The notes beneath the pieces were generated by a model that worked only from the letters and a program-made list of their open reading frames with translations, was not told the DNA's origin and searched no databases. A program made the position numbers and the translations under genes. From NCBI GenBank assembly GCA_022496805.1, contig CM040085.1, positions 45,537,811-45,601,810 of the forward strand: a DNA stretch of 64,000 nt. The letters run 5' to 3'. Positions 12,201 to 24,925 of the stretch are shown in pieces; the first letter of the stretch is position 1; each line of letters opens with the position of its first letter. This DNA is from Pohlia nutans. Its lineage: Eukaryota > Streptophyta > Bryopsida > Bryales > Mniaceae.

Positions 12201-14455
12201 CACCAAACCCACTAATTATAATGAGATTGTGGAATACTCACTGCCCAATACTCGAGTTCGAAGAAGATACTGAACCCCTTCATTCCTGACTCCGCCAAAG
12301 GCACTATACCTTCTTCCACTTTACTCCACATAGCAAGCCATTCCCAGCCAGTCCATCGTTTTGGTGGTCCCATGCTTTCTTCGTTAATTCCCCCCCACAA
12401 TGCATTAAAGCGTCTAGCCCTCCATTTGTGATCACGTGCCAAAAAATTACGGTGCCCGTGGTAAATTATTTTTCCCAAGTGCTCAGTAGAATATGCGGGC
12501 ACCTCAAATGGCCCGCATGGAGGGCACGCATGGTAACCTTGTATTTGTAAGGAGGAGGCTATTCCATATCCAGGATAATCATGCATAGTCCACATCAGAA
12601 CTACTTTTGTAACATAAGTACGTCGGTTGATGTGAGTTGAAGACAAATCAGTTACACGCACCTCGTCTACCCATAGTTTCTTCAATTCCTCCAAAAGTGG
12701 CCTTAGATATACATTTATATCCTTGACCTTTTTTTTACCTGAATATATACCACGGCAATTTTTAATGAAGTGTATATTAATTGCACATGAACCCCTCAGT
12801 GCCCAACCACATTGTAAATGATTTTGGAATTTGAAATAAATTCGTAGTTATTGCAATTCGGCAGCCGGCTTTTCTAAAGTATTTCAAATATTGTAGAAGA
12901 GTTTACTCTATGAGTTCAGTAAAAAAAACATAGGATAACTCAATATTGAGTGAATTGTACAGTAATTTCCAAAATAGGCTTGCGGTTAGGTCGGTTGGAT
13001 TTTAAAAGCAGGCCGTTGTACTACCTCCACCACTACTGAAGATTACTGTTTTCACCCAACCCCAATGAACATAATCAGATGATACTAAAATGACATGATT
13101 TTCATATGTCTGATGTGGATATAAAGTTGTTTCTCATTTAATATTGTTTTTATTAAATATCTCATCACAATTAGTTCTAAGATATCAATAACCTTTTTTT
13201 GCATTAGATAAATTATGTGAACTAGGAAGAATAGGTTTGAATAGGCACCTGGAACTATGGCTGACAAGATGATGTGCGTTGGTTTAATTGCCAACCATGG
13301 GGGAATGTTTAGATTCACAAGCGCTATTGGCCATGTCGAGTGGCTAGTTGCATTATTCCCAAAAGGATTCACGCCATCTGTTGCAAGATCCAAAAATACA
13401 GAACCGAACCGAGCGTCCAAAGTAGGATACTTCTTCAAAACATGCTTCCAAGCCTTGCAATCTGAAGGAATCCTCATAACTCCATCTTTGCTCACATTGT
13501 CATAGTGATGCGTCATCAACCGGGCTAGCGTAGGACTGCGGTATATGGCTTGTAACCTCGGCGTTAACGGGAAGTAGTGCATTTTCTATTTTGAAATCAA
13601 TAATGAAATAATTTAAAATTCAATAAAAAAACCAATTGATGTTTTTAAGCAGAACTTTGAAAATGGAAAAAATGTAAACAACAATATAAAGAATGTGCAG
13701 AATTTATTACTTACCTTTCTTGGGACCTTTTTGCTAATAAGCCCTTCCCGATAGCGGGACCAATTGCACTTTGGGCAAAAGTTACGATTCTCATTTCCAT
13801 TGCCAAAATAAAGGAAATCATCACATGGGCAAGCGTGGATCGTATCGTAATCTAGGCCAATTTCAGTAACCACTTTCTGTGCTTCTGCGCGGGTCTTAGG
13901 CATCTTTGAATCCAACTTTGGGTCAATGATGTGGTTGTTGATCACATGTAAAATATCATCAAAGCATACATTGGTCATTCCTGGATTCTTCACTTGAATC
14001 TTCAGCAGGATCATAATAATTGCCAGTCGATTAGTTGAGGCTCCTGCATAGATGGGTGTGGATGCCTCTTTCTCCAAAGTTGTAACTTCCTCCGCCTCGA
14101 ATTGCTCTGACTCAAACTCTACTGGTACAGGCTCTACACCAATATGGTGTAGTATAAAGTCTGCCATGACAATGTCTGGGTCATCCCCTTCATCGTGATC
14201 TATGGTGTCTATGGCAACGGTGTTGGGCTGAGAACCAGAAGCTTCGGGTGGATCCATAATACTGGATAATATACTAGGACGTTCACCCAATCCTGCTGTG
14301 TAAAAGGCCTGCCATGAAAATAAAACCCAATTACTACAATCCTATATTTACGGAAATGAGCTTGAGGTAAAAGTTGTCTCCAAATTTACAATATATATTT
14401 GTAATTGCGCATTTGACCACATATTTAATGGTACTTGAAATTAAATCTATATATG

Positions 14456-14490
<35 letters not shown>

Positions 14491-16605
14491 TCTTATATAT
14501 ATTTCTAGTTGAAATTACTCATATATATTATTATTTATTTCTAATATATAATTTACATAATTAGGGTCCACTTGTTTGAACATTGTTTTGATAAACATTT
14601 ACAAGCTAAAGGATTGTTACACCAATTTTCTTTTACAATGAGGTACTAAAGTATTTGACTTCAAGTGGGTCCTAGTACGCACTAATTTGATGTTAGAGCA
14701 AGAACTGTCTATTAATAGGTATCTGTGCTACATGAAGTGAGCCTTGTACAGTACACTAAGTTGTAAACACGCCCGACTGGTTTGGAATGTTATTACATTT
14801 TGCTGGCCATGAAATTCAGTGTCATTTTTGTTTAACCATTACATGCAAATAAATAAATAATAAAAATTAAATAAACTCACAATCAAATGTCTGATGTGGA
14901 CTCCAGATAAATAAGAAACTACAGGACCTCATTCTCCCAAATAACGTACCTCCAGTATCACCAACTTTGGAAGGCTTCATTGCCGTGGTATATAATACCA
15001 TACTTATAGAGTATTAAAAGTATTCAAGTATTTTTATACACGAAGTATTATTAAGTGTTATTTATATATGTTTGTAATTTCACATGTGAAAATTTGAAAG
15101 AAAATTTGCTTTATATATGAAACAAAATCAGAATTTCAACTAAAAGTTGAATAAAACTTTGAATGAAAATTTCATCGAAAATTTGATATATATATGAAAA
15201 GAAAATGGAAAATGTAGCTCTTGTCAGTACTCTAGAATAAGTGAAAAATTTATAGTTTGTGTCAAAATAATCAAATGAAACTTGATAACATGTATTTTAT
15301 GTCTTAACTATTCAATTTGCGTTGATTAATCCATTTACAAGTTTGTTAATACATGTGGTGATCAAAAAATCTCAATCACATTGCATGAATATGACATCCC
15401 CGGCCCCATGTGCACGATATTTATTTTAATCTCAATTATGGCCTTCCATTATTGTACTGCCATCATTTGATTTTGTTGACGAAATCAAAGGGTTCTATCA
15501 CCACTATCACATGCTTAGTAAACCCCTAGTCTTCCAACACCTATGTCAAATCCAATCACGACCTTAGGTAATTTTTTTGCATTCCAGAATTTGTTAAATG
15601 GTTTATTTTTTCTAATGTGCATGTTATCCCCAAATTTAGAGCAATCTAGTCATAATGCGATTGTTATGAATTTGTGTTCTTTTGAATATTACAAAATTGT
15701 ATACTTAAATTCAACTAATTTACATTGCATTCTTATTATACTACAGTGCAAAAAATAAGAGATTAAATATTTATTTCTACCCTACTTGCCCATAGCCCTC
15801 TCTATATTGGAAAGTACTGCATAAATGCATTATAGACATGCAAGATCAGCAACTCAGAGGGCTATTTTGCACTCAATGCATGAATTATCATTGTACGTTG
15901 AGAATTCATATAGAAGCCTGTGCGGTTAGATGTAAGATTGCATTCCCCAATTTTTTTTGATGAAATTCTCAACCATAAACCCTACATAGATGCCGGGGCC
16001 TTATATTGTAATACTATAAGTGTAGTGATTACTGGAAAGTTTTTGGTTCCTTACATTTATGAAATCACTTAATCGATGTTACTTTTAAAACCTTGTAAAA
16101 TGAGGATTACATAAATTTACAGACATTTATGGAACACAAAATGAACTACCTAATTGTTCGGAATCAATCACCTTCCTATAAGACTAAAGTAAAATAACCA
16201 CACTATATGAACGCATAGACGTATAGAAAAAATTGATGAACTGAAAACGAACAGCGATCACAAATTGAACCTTTTGACCGTTAGGCGTTATCACAAATAT
16301 TGTTTCTAAGATATGACGACCATATAAATTACCTCATACTTTGGCGCTGTGCCATGGGCTCGTATATGCCTGCCAATTATGGACATAAATCTAACGGATG
16401 GCCGAGGTAATCGGGCGCAATTACGACAAGGGCATACATTGTGAAAATCCGCTTCTTCTCCATCTTGCTCCACATCAGTTTCTTCACCGCGTCTCCTAGG
16501 AGGTCGATTTTGACGTTGTGAATGCCCTGCCCGCTGATTCAAATTCACTTGTGCTAAAAGGTCTACTGAGCGGTAGTCTCCAATATGCCTCTTCCTCCGA
16601 GGCAT
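9234..16605 (-). CDS. TNP2-like CACTA transposase, multi-exon
   Basis: Probable catalytic transposase of the surrounding CACTA element. Minus-strand exons with GT-AG borders: 16605-16333 (CPCRNC zinc finger, Transpos_assoc-like); 14295-13715 (TNP2 start, IHACPCDDFLYFG, CPKCNWSRYR); 13585-13249 (YFPLTPRLQ, DGVNPFGNN, IPPWLAIKPTHI); 12738-12242 (YLRPLLEELKKLW, MHDYPGYG, ACPPCGPF); 12117-10959 (LLDPMHIEKNLC, GVKTHDYHNLLLDLLP, then DUF4218-like YRWMYYLEWYMK and RARPEGSMAEGY); 9953-9234 (DUF4216-like EYFGRIESIVQVH, then an acidic tail). From 14295 on the exons join in frame without stops. The join from the first exon (phase 0) to 14295 does not match in phase, so a small exon or another acceptor is missing there. 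Introns hold old MITE pieces (10770-10950, 15785-16090). Family assignment is strong; current activity is unknown. Confidence 0.88.
10770..10950 (+). repeat. Fragment of TTAA-type MITE subfamily B in a TNP2 intron
   Basis: Matches 21965-22105 over TTGTTGCTTAATTTTATGAG, TTTACACTAAAATCTTC and GAAGTGAGGCAT. Only the inner-right part of the family is present; no TTAA border was found. It abuts the donor side of the TNP2 exon ending at 10959. Confidence 0.6.
14456..14487. repeat. (AT)n microsatellite
   Basis: About 15 AT dinucleotides in a row within the intron-like stretch between the first two recognised TNP2 exons. The surrounding 14.3-15.8 kb is AT-rich and holds nothing else recognisable. 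Confidence 0.9.
15785..16090 (+). repeat. Degraded TTAA-type MITE, subfamily B
   Basis: Follows the layout of 21696-22266: CCATAGCCCTCTC at the start, ATGCATTATA, AGAGGGCTATTTTG, then GTGCGGTTAGAT and AAGTGTAGTGATT. The terminal CCCCTAAA and the TTAA flanks are no longer clear. It lies inside the large first intron of TNP2. Confidence 0.5.
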
Positions 16606-17627
16606 AATTTAAATTGCGCTCCACCCGAATTATCTATGCCCATATAAATATATATTTTTTGTGAAAAATGTAAGCCCTGCAAATTGCATTGATAAGGAAA
16701 ATTCATACGAAGTGGCTTAAAAATCTCCAAAAAATGTACATATGAAATACAATTTTTCCAAATTTGACATCAACGTTAATCTACCAATTGAAACGAATCA
16801 CATTTACAAAAAACCTAACAAATCTAGGCACTTATCATGTACCAATGATATGATAATGATGTATAAATTATTGTACAAATCAAATCTTCATTAATAGGTT
16901 TTTACAAATCTATGGGTTTAGGTGTTAGTACTAATGGGGAGTTCTTACCACTAGTCCAAGTAATTAATCACAGATGGGCAATAAATACATTTCAACGCCC
17001 CGATCTTGGCCGTTCATCCAACACCCAGCCCCGATCAGCGTGAATCTGGGACGTAGATCTCCAGCAGTGCCCGATGTGCATCGATCTGGGCCGTCCAGTG
17101 TGCACCCGTGGCCACAAGTGCAGGGTTTAGCCGCGCAGTCGTCTTCCTCCCACCAGTTTCATTTGGCAGAGTGTGCGTTCGCAGCCGCGCAGTCGTCTCT
17201 CCCACACCTCACCGCTGCACGCGTTCAGATTCAGGCATCCATTGTGGAGTTCAAGTATCCTTTGTGTTTGGCACGCTAGATTTGTGGAACAAGAGCGCAC
17301 AGGTTTTAGGGTCGTTGCTGTGGAGCATTGGGGGCCGCATTGCTGTGGAGCGTTGAGAAACCTGGAAGCTAAAGACCCGCGGCACCAAATCGCGAACAAG
17401 GTAAGCAAAAACGCGAACCCTCCATGCGCATTTTTTGTCTTGGTTGTCTCCTAAACCCTGTTGCATGAGCATAGCGTTTCCCTAGTCGCACCTGCAAGCA
17501 TGTGAGGGAGCTCTCAGTTCTTGTTTTCTAACTTGTGGGCTTTCCTGTAGTTTATAATTGAGCTCTTTTTTTTTAATACTCATGTTGTTCTTGCTCAAAG
17601 TGTTTGTAGATTACATCCCCCCATGCG
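16606..17627. promoter_or_regulatory. Divergent intergenic region between TNP2 and TNPA-like genes
   Basis: About 1 kb separates the first recognised TNP2 exon (minus) from the ATG of the plus-strand gene, so both promoters should lie here. From about 16975 the sequence becomes clearly richer in G+C than its surroundings. It carries motifs such as GATCTGGGCCGTCCA and GATCTTGGCCGTTCATCC. The first resembles GATCTGGGCCGTTCATGC at 31592. GTAAGC-type donors near 17400 suggest a 5' leader intron. No exact transcription start can be given. Confidence 0.45.
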
Positions 17628-20600
17628 ATGGGGAAGACGCGCGAAAAGTAGAAGCGGAGGCTTCAGGAGCCGGAGAAGACCAGCGCTGCGAACAAAGCTC
17701 CAGGGACCGGCTTGGTATCCTCATCGAAGAGGGTGCGCGCATCGCAAGGGGGCCCGCCGGTTTCGCCCCTCTCCAACAGGAAATCAAAGTCTCGGAGGGT
17801 AGCAGAACTCACCACTCCGCCAGAGAAAGGCGCGTTGCAAGAATCGCCTCCCCTCAATGCATCCAAGGAAGTACAAGGGGCGGATGAAGGAGAAGCCGCA
17901 GACTCTCCCTCTGCATCGAAGAAGCGAGCGATGGAGGACGTCCTCGATCGACCCTCGAAGAAGACGAGACCACCAGCAGGTTCCTCCAAGCAGCGGGGAA
18001 TTCCAAGAAGAACTTCAGGACGCAAGCAATGCGCAACACTGAAAGAAGTGATGGGCGAGGTCTTGGCTATGGCTGGGGTCCTGAAAGCCGCTAGGAGCGC
18101 CGAGAGGAGCGACAAGGAACCCGTAACACTGAATTCGCCGGCTGCCCCAACAATCAAGCATGGTACCCCTTCTCATTCCCCTTCAGGCCATGTGCACATA
18201 AACGTGTTTGTTTCTCCAGTTCAGCAGCCATTAGATCAGTCACATATTCCCTCCTCGCCTTTCAATTCGCCCACAGTCCAAGTTACAGGGGTACCTCTTT
18301 GGCAAGACGTTGTCCCTGATAGTCCTGGTCTTGTTCGAGGACGTCCCGTACGAACTTCGTTAGCAAAACGCTGCCTAGTCCCAGACCTTAAATCGCCAAC
18401 CAACGTAGACGTCAGCCCTGCAGTAGAAACAGGTGCAGGGACAAGCGTACCCATGCGCAACAGCAAAGTTCCACTCAAAGTAGGGCCAGATCTCGCCAAA
18501 TTAGCCCTCGCTGTGATAGATCATGCCAAAGAGGACCCCGTAATGGCAGATGGGGTAGAAAAGGACAATGTTGTGCCGTTTGTAGCACCAGCAGACCCCG
18601 TACTACCAGATGTGTCACTCGCAAAGCCTGTAGTGACAAAAACCGCGAATCTAGAGCCTGTAGTGGCACAACATGCCGATCTAGACACTGATGTGGCTAA
18701 GACTGTGCCTAACAAAAAACCTGCTAGGTGCAACACAGGGTTAGTACCAGCAACCCCTCGTATAGAGCCCAAAGACATACGCTATCTAATTTCATTCTTA
18801 CCGCAGCATGAAAAAGAGGCGTTCCTCTTCTCTCACCCACAAGTAGAAGCCATCACACTAGCTCCAAGCAATGCCCCAATGAATGGAAGTAATTCGTATA
18901 GAAGCCCAGCAGGAACCACTTCACACTACTCAGTGAACACGAAGTCACTGCAGTTACTTCCCAGTCCACCGAAAGCAGATAGAGAGAAAAAGGCTCAGTT
19001 AGCGAGGGCCAAAGCTGACTATGAACGTAGACACGCAATTGGCATACAGAGGATAGAGGAGTATAGACGAAAAAAAACAATACAGGAGGCCCTTGCCAAG
19101 AAAGCGCAGGCTGGGGTCGAATTACCTTGCCAAGAGCAGGACCTGCAGAGAAAGCCAACTGGGGGGCCAACAATAAGTCCAGAGAAAGGCAAGTGTTTGG
19201 CAGGGGTTGATATGGTGGACAATGTCAACGTTGTGGAGATGGAGACAGTGTTGGAAAGGAATGACGTTGGGGAGGAGCACACAATCACAGTAAGTGCTAA
19301 GACTGGGGAGAAGCAAAAAGGCGTTGAGAAACACAAGAGTGGGACAAAGCAGAAACGAGGGGAGAAGCACAAGGGTAGGGAGAAGAAGAAAGACAAGGAG
19401 AAAGAGAAGGGTAGGGAGAAAGAAAAGGGAGTTGCAGTAGAGAAGGGAGTTGCAGTGGAGAAGGGTAGGGAGAAGAAGAAGGGAATTGCAGTGGAGAAGG
19501 GTAGGAAGGATGAGGAGGAGAGTGGGGACCACAATTCAGCAGTGGCTGGAGTAATGGTGGAGGCTCAGAAGTCACACGTCAAAGACCCAACGAATACCAG
19601 GCCACCTGGAGGCACTGCAGATACGCCTCGACGGAAGCATAGGCGGACAAGGCCAAAGTTGGACTCACCAGCCGGTTCCTCCAAGGCAACTTCTTCTCCA
19701 GGGAATCCTTCTCAGTCAAACTCACTATATGGTCAATCGGGCACGGAGGCAAGTTGGGGGCAGCCAACAGAAATTCCGCCATTTGAGGTAAACACTTTAG
19801 CTGCTCCCACTGGCGCGTTTGGAGAACACATGAGGTTGTATGCCTTTGACCAGGCTTCGAAGGAATTCCCGTGGCACAAAAATTGGAACCGCCAATGTCC
19901 CGAGTTAAAAGCTCGGTTTACGTTATTGCTACGCAAAATTTACCCGGGGCCTTGGGAACCAAAGACGGTCCTAGCAGAGATTGGGGGAAATTTGCGGGAG
20001 AGACGATGTAGGTTGAAAAAAAAATTTGAAACCTACAAGAATTGGAAGGTTGTTCCAAGACCTAGTGGGTGCACGAGGGAGTCATGGGTGAAGATCATCG
20101 AATCGACAAAAGACGAACGCAAGAGGAGGAAATCCGAACTTTGCAAAGCTGCTGCGAATGCGCGCATGGCGGAGGTGGGCTGCAGTCACATATGTGGTCC
20201 CCAAGGATTGAAGGGGATAGGTGCAAAATATGTGAGTCACATGTTTGTTTTTATTTTTTTACTTCATGTGAATGGATTTTATTTTTTCCCGTATGCTCCA
20301 TTGCTTTGACCTTGGTTAGATAATCTTAAATATTATCTTTATGGAGAGTTTTCTTCGACTAGTTTGTTTGGGAAGAGGCTGATTGCAAGTCCCGGTAGGG
20401 CCCGTTGGTCTGTTCCACCGAAACACTGCTATGGACTTCACAGTTTTCTACTGTGACTGTGGCTACGGGGCTGCAGTAGGCTTCAGTGTTTTGAGTTGAC
20501 TGTGGCTAGCGGGCTGCTCTGGACTTCACTGTGAGATTACTGAATGTGGCTAGGGGGATTACTGTTTGCAGGGTTGAGAGCACTATGGTAGACTTGTGCA

Positions 20601-21082
20601 CTGCCGGAGATTTTGCACTATAGCCATTGTAGACTTGTGCACTAATGTAGTGTGGAAACAAGGCTGTACACTAATTGCTGTAGTTTAAATTGGTATTAGG
20701 CTGCGGTGGTCGGGGATTTCAGCTAGCATTTATTCAATAGTAGCGGCTGACTGTGGGTGTTATTGGGGATTTGTGTCACTAGTTCGAGACGTTCAAGCAA
20801 GAGGCAACTGATGAGAAGCTGTCTTATGCGAAGCGCAATGGGTTTACAGCGCTGGAGGAAAGAGTGAACCAAGCGGAGCTTAAAGGTAAAATGCCAATGA
20901 CTCGTGGCAGCACTAAGGAGGCCAAGTGTGCAGGGAAATCAGTAGGTACCAAGAGCTTGAGCCTTCCATCGGAGGAGGCCTCAATTTTGGACATCTCAGA
21001 GGAGAGTGATGGATCCGGAGCATTAGAGCAATTTTGGACTCGGGAGGTGCCCTTTAAGAGCCAAGCTTGTGTACCCCCATAG
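17628..21082 (+). CDS. TNPA/Transposase_24-like accessory gene of the CACTA element, early in-frame stop
   Basis: Likely DNA-binding accessory transposition protein. Exon 1 runs 17628-20231 and exon 2 20783-21082, joined by GT-AG in phase 0. From ATG 17628 the frame is MGKTREK, then TAG at 17649-17651, then open for about 930 codons (KRRLQEPEKTS, GLVSSSKRVRASQ). The basic and Pro/Ser-rich N-terminus resumes naturally after the stop, so it looks like a point mutation. About residues 530-605 (counted from 17712) are a Lys/Glu repeat with EKGREKEKG and VAVEKG units. The C-terminal domain has FPWHKNWNRQCPELKARF, WEPKTVLAEIG, CTRESWVKIIESTKDERKRR and ANARMAEVG, like the plant Ptta/En/Spm (Transposase_24) family. 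Exon 2 adds FETFKQEATDEKLSYAKRNG and an acidic tail. The intron contains three GACTGTGGCTA repeats. It is transcribed away from TNP2, unlike the usual same-strand CACTA layout. Confidence 0.7.
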
Positions 21083-21695
21083 TATTTGTTTATCGTTTGA
21101 GAAAAAAAAGGACACTAAAATTCCCCTATTTCCGCTTGGGAGAAGGTTGTCCTTGAGTTGCAGGGTGATGTGAGAGGGTAGTAGGATGTCTTATTGTGAG
21201 TGGCTGATTTAGAGGAGGGACAGAAAGTCTTCGCAGGTACATGCTCTTGGGATTGGTGCATAAGAGAGTACATAAACCAAATTCTAACATCATGTACTTT
21301 GGTGAAAACTTAATAGAAATAATATAAAAACCTGTTGGACACAAGCACTGCCCAGGCCTTTTAACAAATTGTACAAGAGAGTCCGAATTTGTTTTCATCA
21401 GCTTGGGGTAGTATAGCTCCGTGAGGTCCTTTATTTTCACACTGAGAGACCATGTCACACATAAGGTGGTTATTCTATTCCCAACTGAATAAGAAATACA
21501 GATATGAGACATTGATATTATTGGTATCCAAGAGTCTACTGATAGTCTTGAAGAGTGATCCCATAACCACTTTATGACATTTAGAACATTATGCAACCTT
21601 CCACATACTGAATGGTATCTACTTTTGCTACCCAGTGCATACAATACTTACAATACCTCAGTCTATAATATCCGGTAATATCCTTGATATATTAA
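21083..21695. other. Downstream flank of TNPA-like gene, nothing firm
   Basis: Holds a 172-codon minus-strand open frame (21644-21126) with no recognisable motif and no supporting context. It is more likely a chance frame over the 3' UTR of the plus-strand gene. No repeat border seen before 21692. Confidence 0.4.
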
Positions 21696-22266
21696 CCCCT
21701 AAATGCCTAGAGCCCTCTCCAAATTCAGCAGTTTGCAAAGATGCATTATAAAATGCAATCTAAAGGGATATTTTGAACTTGATACATGAATAAAAGTTTT
21801 ACATTATGAATTTTACATTCTATCCATGTGGTTAGATTTATGATTGCTATTACCAATAATTTTGTATAAAATTTGAAACGTGAAATTCAATTTTTTTTTG
21901 TAATTCAATTACAAATAAGATATTGACAATCTACGAATGAAATTCATTGTGATTGGTTGAAGTATGTCAAACTGTAAGTGTAGTGGTATTTGGAGATTTT
22001 TTGGTTGCTTAATTTTATGAGTTGACTTCTTTTATAGAGCACTTTTACACTGAAATCTTCAAAATTTTGGGTGAATCACTACAACATGAAATGAGGCATG
22101 AAAAATTCACAAATCATCCCCTTCCTAATTGGATCACATATGCATGAAGCTAACTTCCTATAGAATGTACAGTAAAAATCCCACACTGCAAAAAGTGCAT
22201 GATGGAAGAGAAATTTTGGATGAAATCTATACATTGTTCAAAAATGGACGCTTAGGCAGTTAGGGG
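21696..22266 (+). mobile_element. TTAA-type MITE, subfamily B
   Basis: Begins CCCCTAAATGCC after TTAA (21692-21695) and ends GGCAGTTAGGGG. The right flank is TTCT, a decayed TTAA. It is homologous along its length to 41407-41968 (shared ATATTTTGAACTT, TTGGTTGCTTAATTTTATGAG, CATGAAATGAGGCAT). Confidence 0.78.
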
Positions 22267-22510
22267 TTCTGGTGATACCATGATGATATCCTCGGATATC
22301 ACCTCTTGAAGTTGCTACATATTTATATCATGATGAAATTTCTAGGTACATTTCATTTTTTTTATTTTCTTTTTTTGTATGTTTACTAGCCCCATTTTTT
22401 TTTTGGCTAGAAATCCAGCTAGTTTTAGCCAATTTTGGGATCATTGGTCCTGAAGATCGATCTGCATGGCTCATCAGTTAATTAGGCCTACTTAATATTG
22501 ACCTATTGTA

Positions 22511-22798
22511 TTTGAGAGGGAATGTGTCTCACTGGTCAGTTCAAATTTCTTGAAATTTGAGAGGGAACAGTGTCAGTTATGGCCGTCCAAGTTGACTTGA
22601 ATTTGAGAGGGAATGAGTGTCATAGGTCCAAGAGTTTCTTTCAATTTGAGAGGGAATTAGTCTCACTCATGCAATTGTGATGTACAGGAAGGCGGGGAAC
22701 AAATCCATTGGTCCAAGTTTCTTTGAATTTGAGAGGGAATCAATCTCACTCATCCAAGTGTAATGTACAGGAAGGCGGGGAACAATGCCATTGGTCCA
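22511..22798 (+). repeat. Irregular tandem repeat with GAGAGGGAA core
   Basis: TTTGAGAGGGAA occurs five times (near 22511, 22557, 22600, 22647, 22727). The last two units are longer and share CTCACTCAT, GTGATGTACAGGAAGGCGGGG and CATTGGTCCA. Noncoding, within the 3' side of the large CACTA element. Confidence 0.8.
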
Positions 22799-23717
22799 TC
22801 TCAAATATACCTATAGTTGTTGTACATGAATGTACATGCCCTGTTTAGATTTATGCTTAGAAGAATATGTCCTACTTCATTGTATTCTTTTTTTAACAAT
22901 TCAACTAGGTCTTGAGCCAATCCCAAGTCCACATCTAAAGATCAACTATTCAGTCTTAGAAAGCATCTATTGTACACGGCTATAACCACCATTTTCTATA
23001 GTTCACATGTACAAATGGTAATTTGGTAAGTGCCAGCTTCTAATTTGGCTTACAGAGTTACAAGACTTACATGGTGGTCCCGTCATTCCAAATAGGTGGG
23101 AAGCTTTTTGATTGGGGTGCTGCATCAGTTCAATGCTTTCAGTTAATTTGTAGTTCATCTAGCGTCATGCTCAAACATTGGCGGGAAAGACTAAAAAGGA
23201 ACAGGAAAACAATGACATCAAGGTGGGAAACGTTCTGATTGGTTGCTTCAATACAATATATATTATTTTACTACATTGTTTATTTTGCAATTGCCAAATT
23301 GATCACAGAAGTACTTGCATTCTCTCATTCTCTTCATGTCACTGTTTTAAGCACTAGAATAACTAACTAATTGTTGAGCATATCAAAATCACTAGGCGTC
23401 CATCCAGCCGGCTACAACCTGTACAATACAACAAACTACATAATTTTGAGGCCAATATTACTTCTAATCGTTGACTGTCATAGTTGTTTGCAAGGGTTCA
23501 CCATTACACCCTAAACCCTATTTCCAAGTGAATTTTTTATTTTGTAATATTTCATCCCAAGTATATATAAATATAATTATCATCATATATAATTGTTTTA
23601 TATAATGTCAGTTACAACTCATTTTTCATTTTTAGAAAATTTAGGGGTGAATATTTGATTTTTTGATTTTTGATTTATTTTTAAATGCACTTTGAAATTG
23701 AACAATTTCGGATTGTA

Positions 23718-23934
23718 GACGTACCTTAAACCACCACAACACCGCTAAAACCACTAACTTCTACACCCTTTCTTCATTTTAGGGACTGAAGAAATGTAAG
23801 TTGTCGGTAGGCATGACTTATCTTTTGAGCAATCAATGCATAAGTCATGTAATGAAATTCAAATTTCCTTCTTGAAATGAAAGAGGGGTGTAGAAGTTGT
23901 TGGTTTAGGGTGTGATGGTGGTTTAAGGTACGTC
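23718..23934. repeat. Imperfect inverted repeat (hairpin), arms about 65 bp
   Basis: GACGTACCTTAAACCACCA at 23718 is mirrored by GGTTTAAGGTACGTC ending at 23934. The arms also share CTTCTACACCC. The spacer is about 80 bp. A transcript would form a long stem; whether it is a MITE could not be decided, as no target duplication is clear. Confidence 0.75.
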
Positions 23935-24159
23935 AACCTTACTTTTTTACAGAATTTCAAGTTTTAACCCCTCAAGCCATTTTTTTTTATTGCCATATGC
24001 CCAATTATATATTGGTTTAGGGAATTAGTGAATTGAACCGTACAGGTGGGATCTAAAATTCAAAATCTAGAACTTTCATTTGTATATCAATTCCAAAATA
24101 TTCTTCGAAATAGTACCGTTTATGATGATTTTGCTCGAATTGTCAATTCCAGGGACACC

Positions 24160-24179
24160 CTGGTATGTTTAGGGGTTAA
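24160..24179 (+). repeat. Orphan right end of a TTAA-type MITE
   Basis: ATGTTTAGGGG followed by TTAA (24176-24179) matches the family right end. A possible left end (CCCTAAACC at 23509) lacks a TTAA flank, so the element is not delimited. Confidence 0.5.
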
Positions 24180-24870
24180 TGTGTCCATTGCAACCGGCAG
24201 AGTTGGCCTTTTAAGGTAGAGGGCTCATAATCCGGGCAGGACCAGAAACCGTGCACTAGGCCAATCTTCTTAGAAAGAAGATTCTAGCCTTCAAGCCCAC
24301 CTTCAAATGTACACCACAGCTTGATTGGTTTAAGGAACACCTATGACATCACCTTCCAAAATTCATAACTAAATAAAGAAAAATTGGAAAATTTTGATTC
24401 CATCATTAATGCTCTCCAACAAAGTTTGCACATTCTCTTAAAAAAACTCTTTTGAACACTCCATGAGGAACTGTGTCCAACTAAAATTTGATCGGTTTAT
24501 GAGCCCTCTAACTTAGATCAACTCTAAGTGGAATTACTCATTATGGGCTGAAAAACATTTCCGACCAAAGTTTTTTATGTTCCACAGTGCCGGCCAATCT
24601 AAAGTAGTTTTCATATTGGACTATATCATAGTTATGTTAGTTTTGGCTACTAATATAGTAATATGAGATTTAAAAAAAAACACCCTTACTGTACTCTGCA
24701 CCAATGTCTGCAGAGTTTTAACAATTGTACAGTAATCATGTTTGTTCACTAGTAGTACCACATGTCTACAATAACATAAACAGTGCTTGCCTGAAACAAG
24801 TGAGAACAATTAAGTACTGACCATTGTTTTCAACAAGAACTTTGGTTATCTGTTTTTGGAATAAAATTAA

Positions 24871-24925
24871 TTTAGGGTTTAGGGTTTAGGGTTTAAGGTT
24901 TAAGGTTTAGGGTTTAAGGTATAGA
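24871..24925 (+). repeat. Interstitial plant telomere-like repeat
   Basis: Three to four TTTAGGG units followed by degenerate TTTAAGG and TTTAGGG copies. Far from any chromosome end as far as the window shows. Short interstitial copies are common in plants, so this is a marker of lineage rather than of a telomere. Confidence 0.85.

Noticed and set aside
17663..19575. Several minus-strand frames opposite the TNPA-like gene (up to 171 codons)
   Set aside because: They are mirror frames of the Lys/Glu-rich and Ser/Pro-rich coding strand; their products are low-complexity Ser/Pro/Phe runs without domains.
21126..21644. 172-codon minus-strand frame
   Set aside because: No motif, no splice or promoter context, and it lies antisense to the 3' flank of the plus-strand gene.
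24871..24925. True telomere or chromosome end
   Set aside because: Only a few units, flanked on both sides by ordinary transposon sequence.
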